The notes below the pieces were generated by a model that saw only the letters and a program-made list of their open reading frames with translations, ran no database searches and was not told the origin of the DNA. 7,593 nt of DNA from Oribacterium sp. (lineage in GTDB: Bacteria; Bacillota_A; Clostridia; Lachnospirales; Lachnospiraceae): assembly GCA_017940955.1 (NCBI GenBank), contig JAGAXP010000226.1, positions 1-7,593 of the forward strand, written 5' to 3'. Shown one piece after another: positions 1 through 5,655 of this stretch (the first letter of the stretch is position 1; each line of letters begins with the position of its first letter). The position numbers were made by a program, and so were the translations under genes.

Positions 1-31
1 ATATCTGCTCTATCGCTGTATTGATCATCAT
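1..31 (-). CDS. 5' end of an unidentified gene running off the left edge
   Basis: Only about ten codons are visible, reading MMINTAIEQI. The start is chosen because a strong GGAGG lies 5 nt upstream of the ATG whose first base is at 31; a second in-frame ATG follows directly at 28. An alternative in-frame ATG at 43 would add MEDI but has no good ribosome binding site. The gene follows the helix-turn-helix gene on the same strand after a gap of 44 bp, so the two are probably co-transcribed. Genes after such small DNA-binding proteins are often integrases or mobilisation genes, but nothing visible here identifies this one. Confidence 0.45.
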   Translation of the reverse strand, partial: MMINTAIEQI

Positions 32-75
32 TATATCCTCCATGTACGGGATATGATCTGCCTGCTTTAACTCTC

Positions 76-282
76 CTACGCCCTGCCTTTTGCCATCCAT
101 TCAAACAATGCTTCCTTGCTGATCTTGATCCTGTTCCCACTTCTGAAAGCCGGGAAGCCTTCCTCATGCACAAGCTGATACGCTGTTGTCCGGGATATAC
201 CCAGGACTTTTTGCATTTCCTTCATATCCAGCACAAGAGGAAGATCGTCATAGTTTGTCGGTCTGTTATCTGCCACCGTCAT
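76..282 (-). CDS. Excisionase/AlpA-type helix-turn-helix DNA-binding protein (68 aa)
   Basis: A 68-residue single-domain protein of the winged helix-turn-helix type found in excisionases, AlpA regulators and MerR-like proteins. After a short polar N-terminus, residues 20-30 (DMKEMQKVLGIS region) form the first helix and turn, and RTTAYQLVHE (31-40) forms the recognition helix. GFPAFRSGNRIKISKEALFEWM (about 42-63, named here by its ends GFPAFR and LFEWM) is the characteristic wing and closing helix. The length is normal for the family. The start follows GGAAAGGAGG with a short 3-nt spacer. Such proteins usually direct integrase directionality or regulate mobile-element genes, so this may be part of an integrative element extending left of the window. 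The fold is clear; a role as true excisionase versus transcription factor is not. It is preceded by a long structured leader. Confidence 0.85.
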   Translation of the reverse strand: MTVADNRPTNYDDLPLVLDMKEMQKVLGISRTTAYQLVHEEGFPAFRSGNRIKISKEALFEWMAKGRA

Positions 283-502
283 GGTCCTCCTTTCCTCAAA
301 ATTTCTCTTTCCTTCCTGCGGTCAGCCTCCGGTTTGGCTCGCATCGGTATTTCACCGTCCCATGGACACCCGGTATGTCGGGTGAAGTATCATTATCATA
401 AAGCGGGGTCCTCGCATTTCGGTTTTACCATTCCGACATCAGCAACGATATTTATCGCTCCCCACCTTAGCTTGGAAATCGCAGGCTAGATTCCTCACAT
501 TG

Positions 503-540
503 GCCATATGAGCATTCGTTTTTGAATCTACTCATATGGC
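503..540. repeat. Long inverted repeat (10-bp arms plus inner 4-bp stem)
   Basis: GCCATATGAG at 503-512 is the exact reverse complement of CTCATATGGC at 531-540. Inside it ATTC (514-517) pairs with GAAT (524-527) around a T-rich loop. There is no T-tract after the stem on either strand, so it is not a typical intrinsic terminator. It sits in the helix-turn-helix leader and stacks on a longer-range pairing at 497-502/613-618. Confidence 0.75.
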
Positions 541-620
541 AGGTGGCTCATGGCGTATCTGCATTTTTGCTCGACCGCTTCTTACGTCCCGCAGGATCTG
601 ATATTCAGTTTTCAATGTCC

Positions 621-659
621 TCAAACGGCTTTTGCGGTATTTACTCTTCGTATTACCAT
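621..659 (-). CDS. Possible 12-codon leader peptide
   Basis: The reading frame MVIRRVNTAKAV followed by TGA begins about 2 nt downstream of the predicted transcription start for the minus-strand promoter, so it would be translated as a leaderless or nearly leaderless message. It stops 2 nt before the first long-range stem of the leader (613-618). The position suggests a leader peptide whose translation could influence folding of the RNA, but it is short, has no ribosome binding site and may be chance. Confidence 0.2.
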   Translation of the reverse strand: MVIRRVNTAKAV

Positions 660-667
660 TTTCGCCC

Positions 668-697
668 ATTATATCGGCATAGCACTTGCATAATCAA
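668..697 (-). promoter_or_regulatory. Sigma-A type promoter for the helix-turn-helix transcript
   Basis: On the minus strand TTGATT (697-692) and a perfect TATAAT (673-668) are separated by 18 bp. The predicted start is near 661. The -35 lies inside the spacer of a candidate plus-strand promoter, so the two divergent promoters probably exclude one another. Confidence 0.6.
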
Positions 698-714
698 GGC
701 TTTTGATGTATCCT
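686..714 (+). promoter_or_regulatory. Candidate promoter for the DUF6076-like gene
   Basis: TTGCAT (686-691) and TATCCT (709-714) are separated by 17 bp. The match to consensus is moderate. It overlaps the divergent minus-strand promoter. Confidence 0.35.
693..707. promoter_or_regulatory. Small palindrome between divergent promoters, possible operator
   Basis: ATCAA (693-697) and TTGAT (703-707) form an inverted repeat around a 5-bp centre, lying on the minus-strand -35 and within the plus-strand promoter spacer. The position suits an operator for the neighbouring helix-turn-helix protein, but 5-bp arms are short enough to arise by chance. Confidence 0.3.
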
Positions 715-766
715 GTGTGTAATTGATGGCGTGTTTTTCATAATTACCATAACAATATGGAGTGAT

Positions 767-1783
767 ATGACCATGATATATACCTTTAACAGGCATGACC
801 CGATACCGGGCAGCATAGTTTTCGTGCTGATTTTGGATATGAAACGGAAAAAAGAAAGAATCCTGATAGGAAATGAAAATTATATCGAGCTTCGGCTCCG
901 TGGTTCTGAAGAGGATAACATTTTTTATGACCGGACAGCTCCGCTCGGATCTCTCCTTATGAATTTTCATCAGGACACAGACTGGGCATGGAACGAATTT
1001 GGCTTCATGCCTTTCTGGAATGCCCTGCACTCAAACAGATGGAAACAACCGGAGCTTGAAAAGAAGGGATTTGATTATTTAAGATCACGATTTGAAAATG
1101 GATATCCACTGGATATCTATGCAGCCCTGCGGATATCTGAAGGATATCTAAAAGCAAGGCTCCTAAGAGACCGGAACCGTGCAGCCGATATCTTCAATAT
1201 AGAAATGGCAGAAATAAAAGACGGACTGATGGACTGGACTGACGAGAGGATAAAAACCCCGAAGAAGTTCTATGAAGACAGCAGCCTTTCAAAAAAAGCG
1301 ATCAAAATCGACCTGTGGTATCCTACCGGCACCCCGGAGCCGGAATGTGTCATTGCCCATGATTCCATCCTGCCTGTGATCAATTTTTACCACAGCCGTC
1401 TGCTATCCGCCGGACTGAATATCCGAAAATGTAAAGTTTGTGGGAAGTATTTCTTAGCCGAAAGCCTGAAATATGAACTGTGCAGCGAAAAATGCCGCAA
1501 AGAACAGGGTAAGATTAAGAAGCGTGAATTTGATGCCCGGGCAGTCGAAAACAGCTATGACCGGACATATAAAAATGAATGCCAGCGGTGGCGTAACATC
1601 ATCCACCGTGCAGAGAAATCAGAGGACACTTCTCCGGAACAACTTTCAAAAATGAAAGCCGCTTTTGAAGATTTTAAGACCGAGGCCCTAAAAAGGAAAA
1701 CGGCTGTCAAGAAAGGGCAATCCTCCCCTAAAGAATTTGAGGACTGGATAATCATCCAATCCTCTGTTCTCTATGACCTATAA
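767..1783 (+). CDS. DUF6076-like protein with CxxC...CxxxC zinc knuckle (338 aa)
   Basis: The reading frame opens with GTG at 731, but that start has no ribosome binding site. GGAG at 759-762 sits 4 nt before ATG 767 and 10 nt before ATG 773, so one of these is the likely start; 767 is used here. The N-terminal and middle parts are alpha-rich with many aromatic residues (for example DWAWNEFGFMPFWNAL), and show no signal peptide or membrane span. Four cysteines at about residues 222, 225, 239 and 243 (CKVCGKYF, then LCSEKC) form a compact zinc knuckle. A basic, charged helical tail follows (KIKKREFDAR onward). The layout resembles DUF6076, an uncharacterised Firmicutes family; that name is from memory. 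Nucleic-acid binding is plausible from the zinc knuckle and basic tail but unproven. The gene is divergent from the helix-turn-helix gene and convergent with the 210-aa gene. Confidence 0.75.
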   Translation: MTMIYTFNRHDPIPGSIVFVLILDMKRKKERILIGNENYIELRLRGSEEDNIFYDRTAPLGSLLMNFHQDTDWAWNEFGFMPFWNALHSNRWKQPELEKKGFDYLRSRFENGYPLDIYAALRISEGYLKARLLRDRNRAADIFNIEMAEIKDGLMDWTDERIKTPKKFYEDSSLSKKAIKIDLWYPTGTPEPECVIAHDSILPVINFYHSRLLSAGLNIRKCKVCGKYFLAESLKYELCSEKCRKEQGKIKKREFDARAVENSYDRTYKNECQRWRNIIHRAEKSEDTSPEQLSKMKAAFEDFKTEALKRKTAVKKGQSSPKEFEDWIIIQSSVLYDL

Positions 1784-1787
1784 GTTG

Positions 1788-2420
1788 TTAGGCTCCGGCT
1801 TGAAATATAGTTTTGCTTGAAACTGCCTCCTGATATCCTCCAGATCCGAAGCTGTATGACACCATGCTATCATCATCTTCCTCTGCATCCTCCTTAAAGG
1901 GATCCTCCATCGGACTATCGGATTTCTTAGCCTTTTTTAAATCTTCTTCCGTATCCGGCAACTTCTGATATGCCTCGGAATCTCTGAACTGCTGACTTAC
2001 GTTCTGTACGGCGGCAATCATCGCATCTCTTGCAGGATCCTTGTCACTGATGGATGTCATGGCATTGCTCATAACCTGCTGTGCCTCTTCTTTTGTTCGG
2101 CAGTGCCTTAATTGCTCTTTCAAAGCCTCTCTGCGCTGCTGAACCCTAACAACCTGTTGATAGATATACGGATTGGTCCTACGGATATATGCCATTTCCT
2201 TCGCGGATAACTTGGCTCCATTCTTTATCTTCTGCTGGATCTTATTCTCAAATGCCTGGCGCTCCTCTTCAGAGTCAAAATCATCACCATGCATCTTGTC
2301 CATGACCCCTTTTACAAATTCAGCTTTGATCTGTGCCGAACTCTTTTTCTCAGATGGTTTAGCTTCAGTATTAGCGTTGATCTGCTCTATATCACTGATC
2401 CTTTGAAGATTTAATGTCAT
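1788..2420 (-). CDS. Hypothetical acidic/helical protein (210 aa), last gene of the cluster
   Basis: I do not recognise a characterised family. The start has a good GGAGG 7 nt upstream. Residues about 25-125 are strongly helical and rich in K, E, Q and R (AEFVKGVMDKMHG, QQKIKNGAKLSAKEMAYIRR, REALKEQLRHCRTKEEAQQ), probably coiled-coil. Residues 155-185 are a very acidic, low-complexity linker (DPFKEDAEEDDD), and the tail is polar and Gly/Ser-rich (VSYSFGSGG). There is one cysteine, no signal peptide and no membrane segment. It lies 21 bp after the 83-aa gene, so it is co-transcribed with it. The acidic linker recalls those of the 286-aa and 782-aa proteins, suggesting a shared cellular setting, possibly as a chaperone-like or scaffold partner (inference). 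Its stop codon is 4 bp from that of the convergent zinc-knuckle gene. Confidence 0.8.
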   Translation of the reverse strand: MTLNLQRISDIEQINANTEAKPSEKKSSAQIKAEFVKGVMDKMHGDDFDSEEERQAFENKIQQKIKNGAKLSAKEMAYIRRTNPYIYQQVVRVQQRREALKEQLRHCRTKEEAQQVMSNAMTSISDKDPARDAMIAAVQNVSQQFRDSEAYQKLPDTEEDLKKAKKSDSPMEDPFKEDAEEDDDSMVSYSFGSGGYQEAVSSKTIFQAGA

Positions 2421-2441
2421 AACTCTGCCTCCGCTGTAATT

Positions 2442-2693
2442 TCAATTATCCTTATATCCAACAACCGCAATCATTTCAGCACCTCTCATGATGTAAACAA
2501 CTTTCTTGTTTTCTGAAAACAATTCATCTCTGCACATTCGGTCATTTTCCGAAAGATCAGCAGGCTCATCTAATTTAACATCAAATTCCGAGTCATTTAT
2601 CCCCTGCACAAGATTTGCAATTACAATCTCCTCAATCTTAGCAACCGGTAGATCCTTTTCCTTCAGTTTGGAAAAAATATCAAAAATCTTCAT
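2442..2693 (-). CDS. Small hypothetical protein (83 aa)
   Basis: No family is recognised. The start is supported by GGAG with a 7-nt spacer. The N-terminus is a basic amphipathic helix (MKIFDIFSKLKEKDLP). A mixed alpha/beta centre follows, then a hydrophobic strand-like C-terminus (KVVYIMRGAEMIAVVGYKDN). There is one cysteine and no signal peptide. It begins 23 bp after the stop of the 782-aa gene and ends 21 bp before the 210-aa gene, so the three form a tight operon. Size and position suggest an accessory or partner protein of the large protein, but this is inference. Confidence 0.75.
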   Translation of the reverse strand: MKIFDIFSKLKEKDLPVAKIEEIVIANLVQGINDSEFDVKLDEPADLSENDRMCRDELFSENKKVVYIMRGAEMIAVVGYKDN

Positions 2694-2716
2694 AGCTGGT
2701 CTCCACTCAAATACGC

Positions 2717-5065
2717 CTATGCATAACCTTTGACCCTTCTGTCTCTCAAATACCTTGCCGCCATGCCAACATACGAATCATACGTCGATATTCCATTGGA
2801 TGCCATTTCCTCCATCCGGTTCAACGTCATGCTCTCCATAGCTTGTGCCGCCTTAGCCGTGCGTAATACCGTCTGATCATCCGTCCTGAGTTTTTTAGTC
2901 CAGTTTTTCTCATGGTCGATACCCGGATCTTCTTCCATCGTTTCTGACGTCTCTTCTCCCTCAGAATCATCTCCAGCATCAAATCCACTGGCTGCCACCG
3001 ATAAAGCAGCTTCCTGTGCAGCTGCGCTTCTCATTTCAGGATCTGCCTCCAATGCCGCCTTCTGAGCTGCTTCCATCTGTTTCTTTACTCTCTCCCGGAT
3101 ATCTTCTTTATATGCATCAATATAGTTATCAACTCCGGACAAAAGCTTGTCCCAGTCATCATCAGACATATTGCGCCAATCGTCACCTTCTTTAAGTTCT
3201 TCTGCCGTCAGTTTATTCTGCTCTTCAAACATTTTTAAGAGGTCTGCTGCGCTGAGTGTTTCTCCCGACTTCGGATTTTCCATGTATGTCTTGGATTTAG
3301 CCAATGCGCCGGTCCAGTTTCTTTTTTCATTCATGATATTCTCTAAAGAGCCAAAATTCATCCCATCACCAGGAGAGATTACTTTTTTGATAGCACTCCA
3401 ACTTCCCCACGTATGACCGGATCCTTCGCCCATGGCATCCTTATACTGACAGTATGCGAACATCTCGACAGCTGTTGCGTTCCTGGGATTGAACTCAGAC
3501 AGATTCACATCCACTGATTCATAGTTGCCGCCACCTGTTGCAAGCTTTACACGCACGATTATATCATCAGTTGAGCCGGTAGATACTAAAGATGCTTTCA
3601 TTCCGTATCCCATATTCCCGGCAAGGGCCATTCCAAATCCGGGAAGAGGATTTTCTTCATAAGAACTGCCAGTTTTCGTTATGCTGTTTTCTGTCGGCGA
3701 TTCTATGCCTACGCCGTTTGCCATAGCTGCTTTCTGGTTTGCCTCGATTTTTGCATTCCAGGCATCCCACATTTCCTGCTCCGTAAATACCTTGCCGATA
3801 AAATGAGTGTTGTTGATATATTCAGCATAAGGCTCAGTCAGAACTTCTCCCAGCTTCTTCCCCTCCTGTAAGGCCTTCTCAACATTTATCTTTCCGTTAT
3901 CTGTGGAATCGTAATATGCAAGGAATCCGTCAATATCAAAATCCTCCTTCATAAAATCCTTCCAAAACTTCTCCTGTGGAACGAATGTTAGATTCTGATC
4001 CTTCGAAAAACTCTTTAAGAACTCCTGAACCTTTTCATAACTGTCCGGGGAATCATAAGATAGACTCCATAAATCCCTCTGCGATATCTTTCCACCAACA
4101 TCTGATATTTCCCGACATGAAATCCCCTGGTCCGTATAGGCTGTAATGTATTTGACATTCACAGGAACAATCTCTCCGGTATCAGGATCCGTATACTGAT
4201 TGTGTTTGGAAACAATTGTTTCAGATACCGGATCGGTTGTAGTACCGGAAATAGTGTATCTGTTTCTGAGCGCACTTATCTTTTCCTGAGTCTCGACATC
4301 ATCAATATCCGCAAATAAGAGTGAAAATGCCTCATCGGAAAACCCGTTCCCCCTCATTGCTCTGTCGAAAAAGGTATTTATGGTTTCAAATAATTTATTT
4401 GCGAGATCTGCAAGGGAGGGAGCCACTTCCCGGTACTCCTCTGCATAATCCTTAAGAAGATGTACCCTGTCACCTTTCTCAAAAATGCTGTTAAAATAGC
4501 TTGTATCAGTAAATACCATCTTTGACATCAGGTCGGCTGTCTCGTCGGTCTGTCTGATATACATACAAAGCGCAGAAAACTCAGGAAAATCCATCATTTT
4601 CGGATCAAGATTATAAGGATCAAACTCTTCCTCTATCTCCTGTCCGTTCTCGTCAATGCCTTTAATCGTATATGTCTTATCTTTTCCGTCAGAATTTATA
4701 TAAATGCTAAAAGATTTCTCTTCTTCCTGATAGGAAAATACCGTCTGTCCATCACTATCATGAGCAAGCATTTCCTTGGTCTTTATGTTCGCAGTGATGC
4801 ATCTGGTATATGCCTTTGATTCACCATATGTTCCTATAGGTGACACCCCTTGAATACTTCCGAATTGCAGTTCAGAACTGATATCACTATCAACGCTTGT
4901 TCTATTCCCCTCTTCGGTCTGTGATACGCCGGAATCTTCTCTATGAAATGCCAGCATCTGATTCATAAAACTTCCGCCGTTCCCGAAATCATAGTTTCCG
5001 GATCCGTTCCTCACAGAATAATACATGCTCCTATTCTGATACGTTGCTAATCCTGCTATAGACAT
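2717..5065 (-). CDS. Large modular hypothetical protein (782 aa) with paralogous modules
   Basis: The frame is open to an ATG at 5146 that overlaps the lytTR stop as ATGA, but ATG 5065 is the better start: it has AAAGGAG 6 nt upstream, begins like the 286-aa paralogue (MSIAGLATYQ), and the 27 extra codons lie in a conserved RNA leader. Visible parts are: an N-terminal signature (1-17, MxIAG...Y...S.YYS); a beta-rich module (about 88-180, YTIKGIDENGQEIEEEFDP); a module at about 304-383 (ITAYTDQGIS, WSLSYDSPDS, FLKSFSKDQNL, FWKDFM) shared with the 286-aa protein; a second beta-rich module (486-545); and a C-terminal helical module (613-745, DDWRNMSDDDWDK, AAQKAALEADPEMR, DHEKNWTKKLRTDDQTVL), also shared. 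There is no signal peptide or membrane span. It may match an uncharacterised Lachnospiraceae DUF, which I cannot name with confidence. Function unknown. Confidence 0.88.
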   Translation of the reverse strand: MSIAGLATYQNRSMYYSVRNGSGNYDFGNGGSFMNQMLAFHREDSGVSQTEEGNRTSVDSDISSELQFGSIQGVSPIGTYGESKAYTRCITANIKTKEMLAHDSDGQTVFSYQEEEKSFSIYINSDGKDKTYTIKGIDENGQEIEEEFDPYNLDPKMMDFPEFSALCMYIRQTDETADLMSKMVFTDTSYFNSIFEKGDRVHLLKDYAEEYREVAPSLADLANKLFETINTFFDRAMRGNGFSDEAFSLLFADIDDVETQEKISALRNRYTISGTTTDPVSETIVSKHNQYTDPDTGEIVPVNVKYITAYTDQGISCREISDVGGKISQRDLWSLSYDSPDSYEKVQEFLKSFSKDQNLTFVPQEKFWKDFMKEDFDIDGFLAYYDSTDNGKINVEKALQEGKKLGEVLTEPYAEYINNTHFIGKVFTEQEMWDAWNAKIEANQKAAMANGVGIESPTENSITKTGSSYEENPLPGFGMALAGNMGYGMKASLVSTGSTDDIIVRVKLATGGGNYESVDVNLSEFNPRNATAVEMFAYCQYKDAMGEGSGHTWGSWSAIKKVISPGDGMNFGSLENIMNEKRNWTGALAKSKTYMENPKSGETLSAADLLKMFEEQNKLTAEELKEGDDWRNMSDDDWDKLLSGVDNYIDAYKEDIRERVKKQMEAAQKAALEADPEMRSAAAQEAALSVAASGFDAGDDSEGEETSETMEEDPGIDHEKNWTKKLRTDDQTVLRTAKAAQAMESMTLNRMEEMASNGISTYDSYVGMAARYLRDRRVKGYA

Positions 5066-5071
5066 ATGTTT

Positions 5072-5132
5072 CTCCTTTCTGCGGTTCGTCTGTCGGTCAG
5101 AACCGCTCCGCTCCCCTTGAAAGGACCGAGCG
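5072..5132 (-). promoter_or_regulatory. Structured leader motif, copy 1, before the 782-aa gene
   Basis: Reading on the minus strand there is a box CGCTCGGTCCTTTC (5132-5119), then a short stem region in which CGCTC can pair with GAGCG, then a hairpin. The hairpin pairs GCGGTTC (5106-5100) with GAACCGC (5087-5081), a perfect 7 bp, around the 12-nt loop TGACCGACAGAC, and ends 15 nt before the start codon, directly before AGAAAGGAG. Copy 2 (7101-7212) has the same order, nearly the same box and loop, and a stem altered by compensatory changes. It lies just after the lytTR stop codon. The likely role is control of translation initiation or binding of a protein or small RNA at the loop. Confidence 0.75.
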
Positions 5133-5142
5133 ACTATTTTTC

Positions 5143-5475
5143 TCATTTCGTGTATTCACGAAATAACTTCTTTACCATCTGATATCTTGAACGGGGAATC
5201 GTGAACACTTCCCCGGTTGATATTGTCATCAAATAGTTTGATACTTCTGTTACATACCGCATATTCACCAAACAACTCCGATGACATCTTATAAATCCAT
5301 ACGGTAAGAGAACCCTCTCGATCTCATCAAGTCTTTGGTATATCCTGAATTGCATCTCTTCCTGTCCTTCAATAACAAAAAACACATTTCTGTGTCCCTC
5401 CGTCTGCACATATATAATGCTCTCAGGATCCAAACTTCTCTCACCGCCCACAAATGGGAACGAAACCAAACACAT
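5143..5475 (-). CDS. Stand-alone LytTR-family DNA-binding transcriptional regulator (110 aa)
   Basis: Nearly the whole protein is a LytTR domain, the beta-rich DNA-binding fold of LytR/AgrA-type response regulators that contacts short repeats in promoters. Visible hallmarks are SIIYVQTEGHRNVFF (strands 1-2, about 19-33), RLDEIERVLLPYGFIRCHRS (about 48-67, containing the diagnostic F-x-R-x-H-R-S), CLVNMRYV, and the closing GEVFTIPRSRYQMVKKLF (89-105) with the conserved SR. There is no receiver domain; an in-frame TAA lies 5 codons upstream of GTG 5478, so the short form is genuine. ATG 5475 is preferred to that GTG. GAAGGGG lies very close upstream, so the ribosome binding site is cramped. The stop overlaps an ATG (ATGA) of the following frame. 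It is the obvious candidate regulator of the cluster, probably including its own promoter region. Confidence 0.92.
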   Translation of the reverse strand: MCLVSFPFVGGERSLDPESIIYVQTEGHRNVFFVIEGQEEMQFRIYQRLDEIERVLLPYGFIRCHRSCLVNMRYVTEVSNYLMTISTGEVFTIPRSRYQMVKKLFREYTK

Positions 5476-5499
5476 CACCCCTTCTGTTCTTTTTTAAGC

Positions 5500-5538
5500 A
5501 AAAAGCATCTTCTTCAATCAATCCATTGAAAAAGATGC
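5500..5538 (-). terminator. Terminator-like stem-loop between the 286-aa gene and lytTR
   Basis: A 14-bp stem pairs 5525-5538 with 5505-5518 (one G-T mismatch) around a 6-nt loop and is followed on the minus strand by five T residues (5504-5500). It lies after the 286-aa gene and only 24 nt before the lytTR start. It therefore either ends the upstream operon or, if lytTR is transcribed from a promoter at about 5555-5584, acts as an attenuator in the lytTR leader. The stem is AT-rich, so termination may be partial. Confidence 0.65.
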
Positions 5539-5547
5539 CATCCATAG

Positions 5548-5578
5548 CCGATATTATTTATGCTGATATAGATATCGG
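5548..5578. promoter_or_regulatory. Inverted repeat overlapping a candidate lytTR promoter
   Basis: CCGATAT (5548-5554) and ATATCGG (5572-5578) form perfect 7-bp arms with a 17-bp centre. The repeat covers the -10 and spacer of the proposed lytTR promoter, a suitable place for an operator. Confidence 0.4.
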
Positions 5579-5584
5579 AATCAA
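5555..5584 (-). promoter_or_regulatory. Candidate lytTR promoter
   Basis: On the minus strand TTGATT (5584-5579) is followed by ATAAAT after 17 bp or TAAATA after 18 bp. The predicted start near 5548 would place the 5505-5538 stem-loop within the first tens of nucleotides of the lytTR message. The -10 is weak; no better candidate is visible in this intergenic region. Confidence 0.35.
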
Positions 5585-5594
5585 TATATGCATT

Positions 5595-5626
5595 TATAAC
5601 CGCAATGTCACGAACAGACGGTTATA
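5595..5626. repeat. Inverted repeat downstream of the 286-aa gene
   Basis: TATAACCG (5595-5602) and CGGTTATA (5619-5626) form perfect 8-bp arms around 16 bp, 29 bp past the stop of the 286-aa gene. There is no T-tract, so it is more likely a protein-binding palindrome or a message-stabilising hairpin than a terminator. It lies upstream of the candidate lytTR promoter, where a dimeric regulator could bind. Confidence 0.5.
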
Positions 5627-5655
5627 TGTAGCGAATAGCCCATAGACTTGTTTTC

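Larger units (their letters stand above)
283..661 (-). promoter_or_regulatory. Long structured leader RNA of the helix-turn-helix gene
   Basis: A leader of about 380 nt lies between a good minus-strand promoter and the helix-turn-helix start codon. I can see these pairings by eye (plus-strand coordinates): 497-502 with 613-618 (6 bp), stacked directly on the 503-512/531-540 hairpin; 403-408 with 460-465 (6 bp, one G-U), enclosing hairpins 419-422/433-436 and 444-449/454-459 as a three-way junction; 367-372 with 379-384 (perfect 6 bp, 6-nt loop); and 345-348 with 354-357. This density of nested complementary stems, with no credible long ORF, fits a structured cis-acting RNA or a stand-alone non-coding RNA. 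I cannot match it to a known riboswitch class. The structure is a manual prediction only. Confidence 0.5.

Noticed and set aside
540..580. Cobalamin riboswitch, suggested by a GCCACCTGCC-like string on the minus strand
   Set aside because: The rest of the B12-box context and the conserved core of that class are absent.
166..722. Plus-strand reading frames across the helix-turn-helix gene and its leader
   Set aside because: They have no ribosome binding sites, overlap a clear gene on the other strand or structured non-coding DNA, and give cysteine/serine-rich translations without domain character.
731..766. GTG start at 731 for the zinc-knuckle protein
   Set aside because: There is no ribosome binding site before 731, whereas GGAG precedes ATG 767 and ATG 773.
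1100..1193. Cluster of GATATC sites (five within about 95 bp)
   Set aside because: They lie in coding sequence with different codon contexts and irregular spacing; codon preference for ATC and TAT explains them adequately.
5066..5146. Extension of the 782-aa protein to the ATG at 5146, which overlaps the lytTR stop as ATGA
   Set aside because: The internal ATG at 5065 has a far better ribosome binding site and aligns with the paralogue N-terminus, and the extension codes through a conserved RNA hairpin that appears in another frame at 7101-7212. Translation of a short coupled frame is not excluded.
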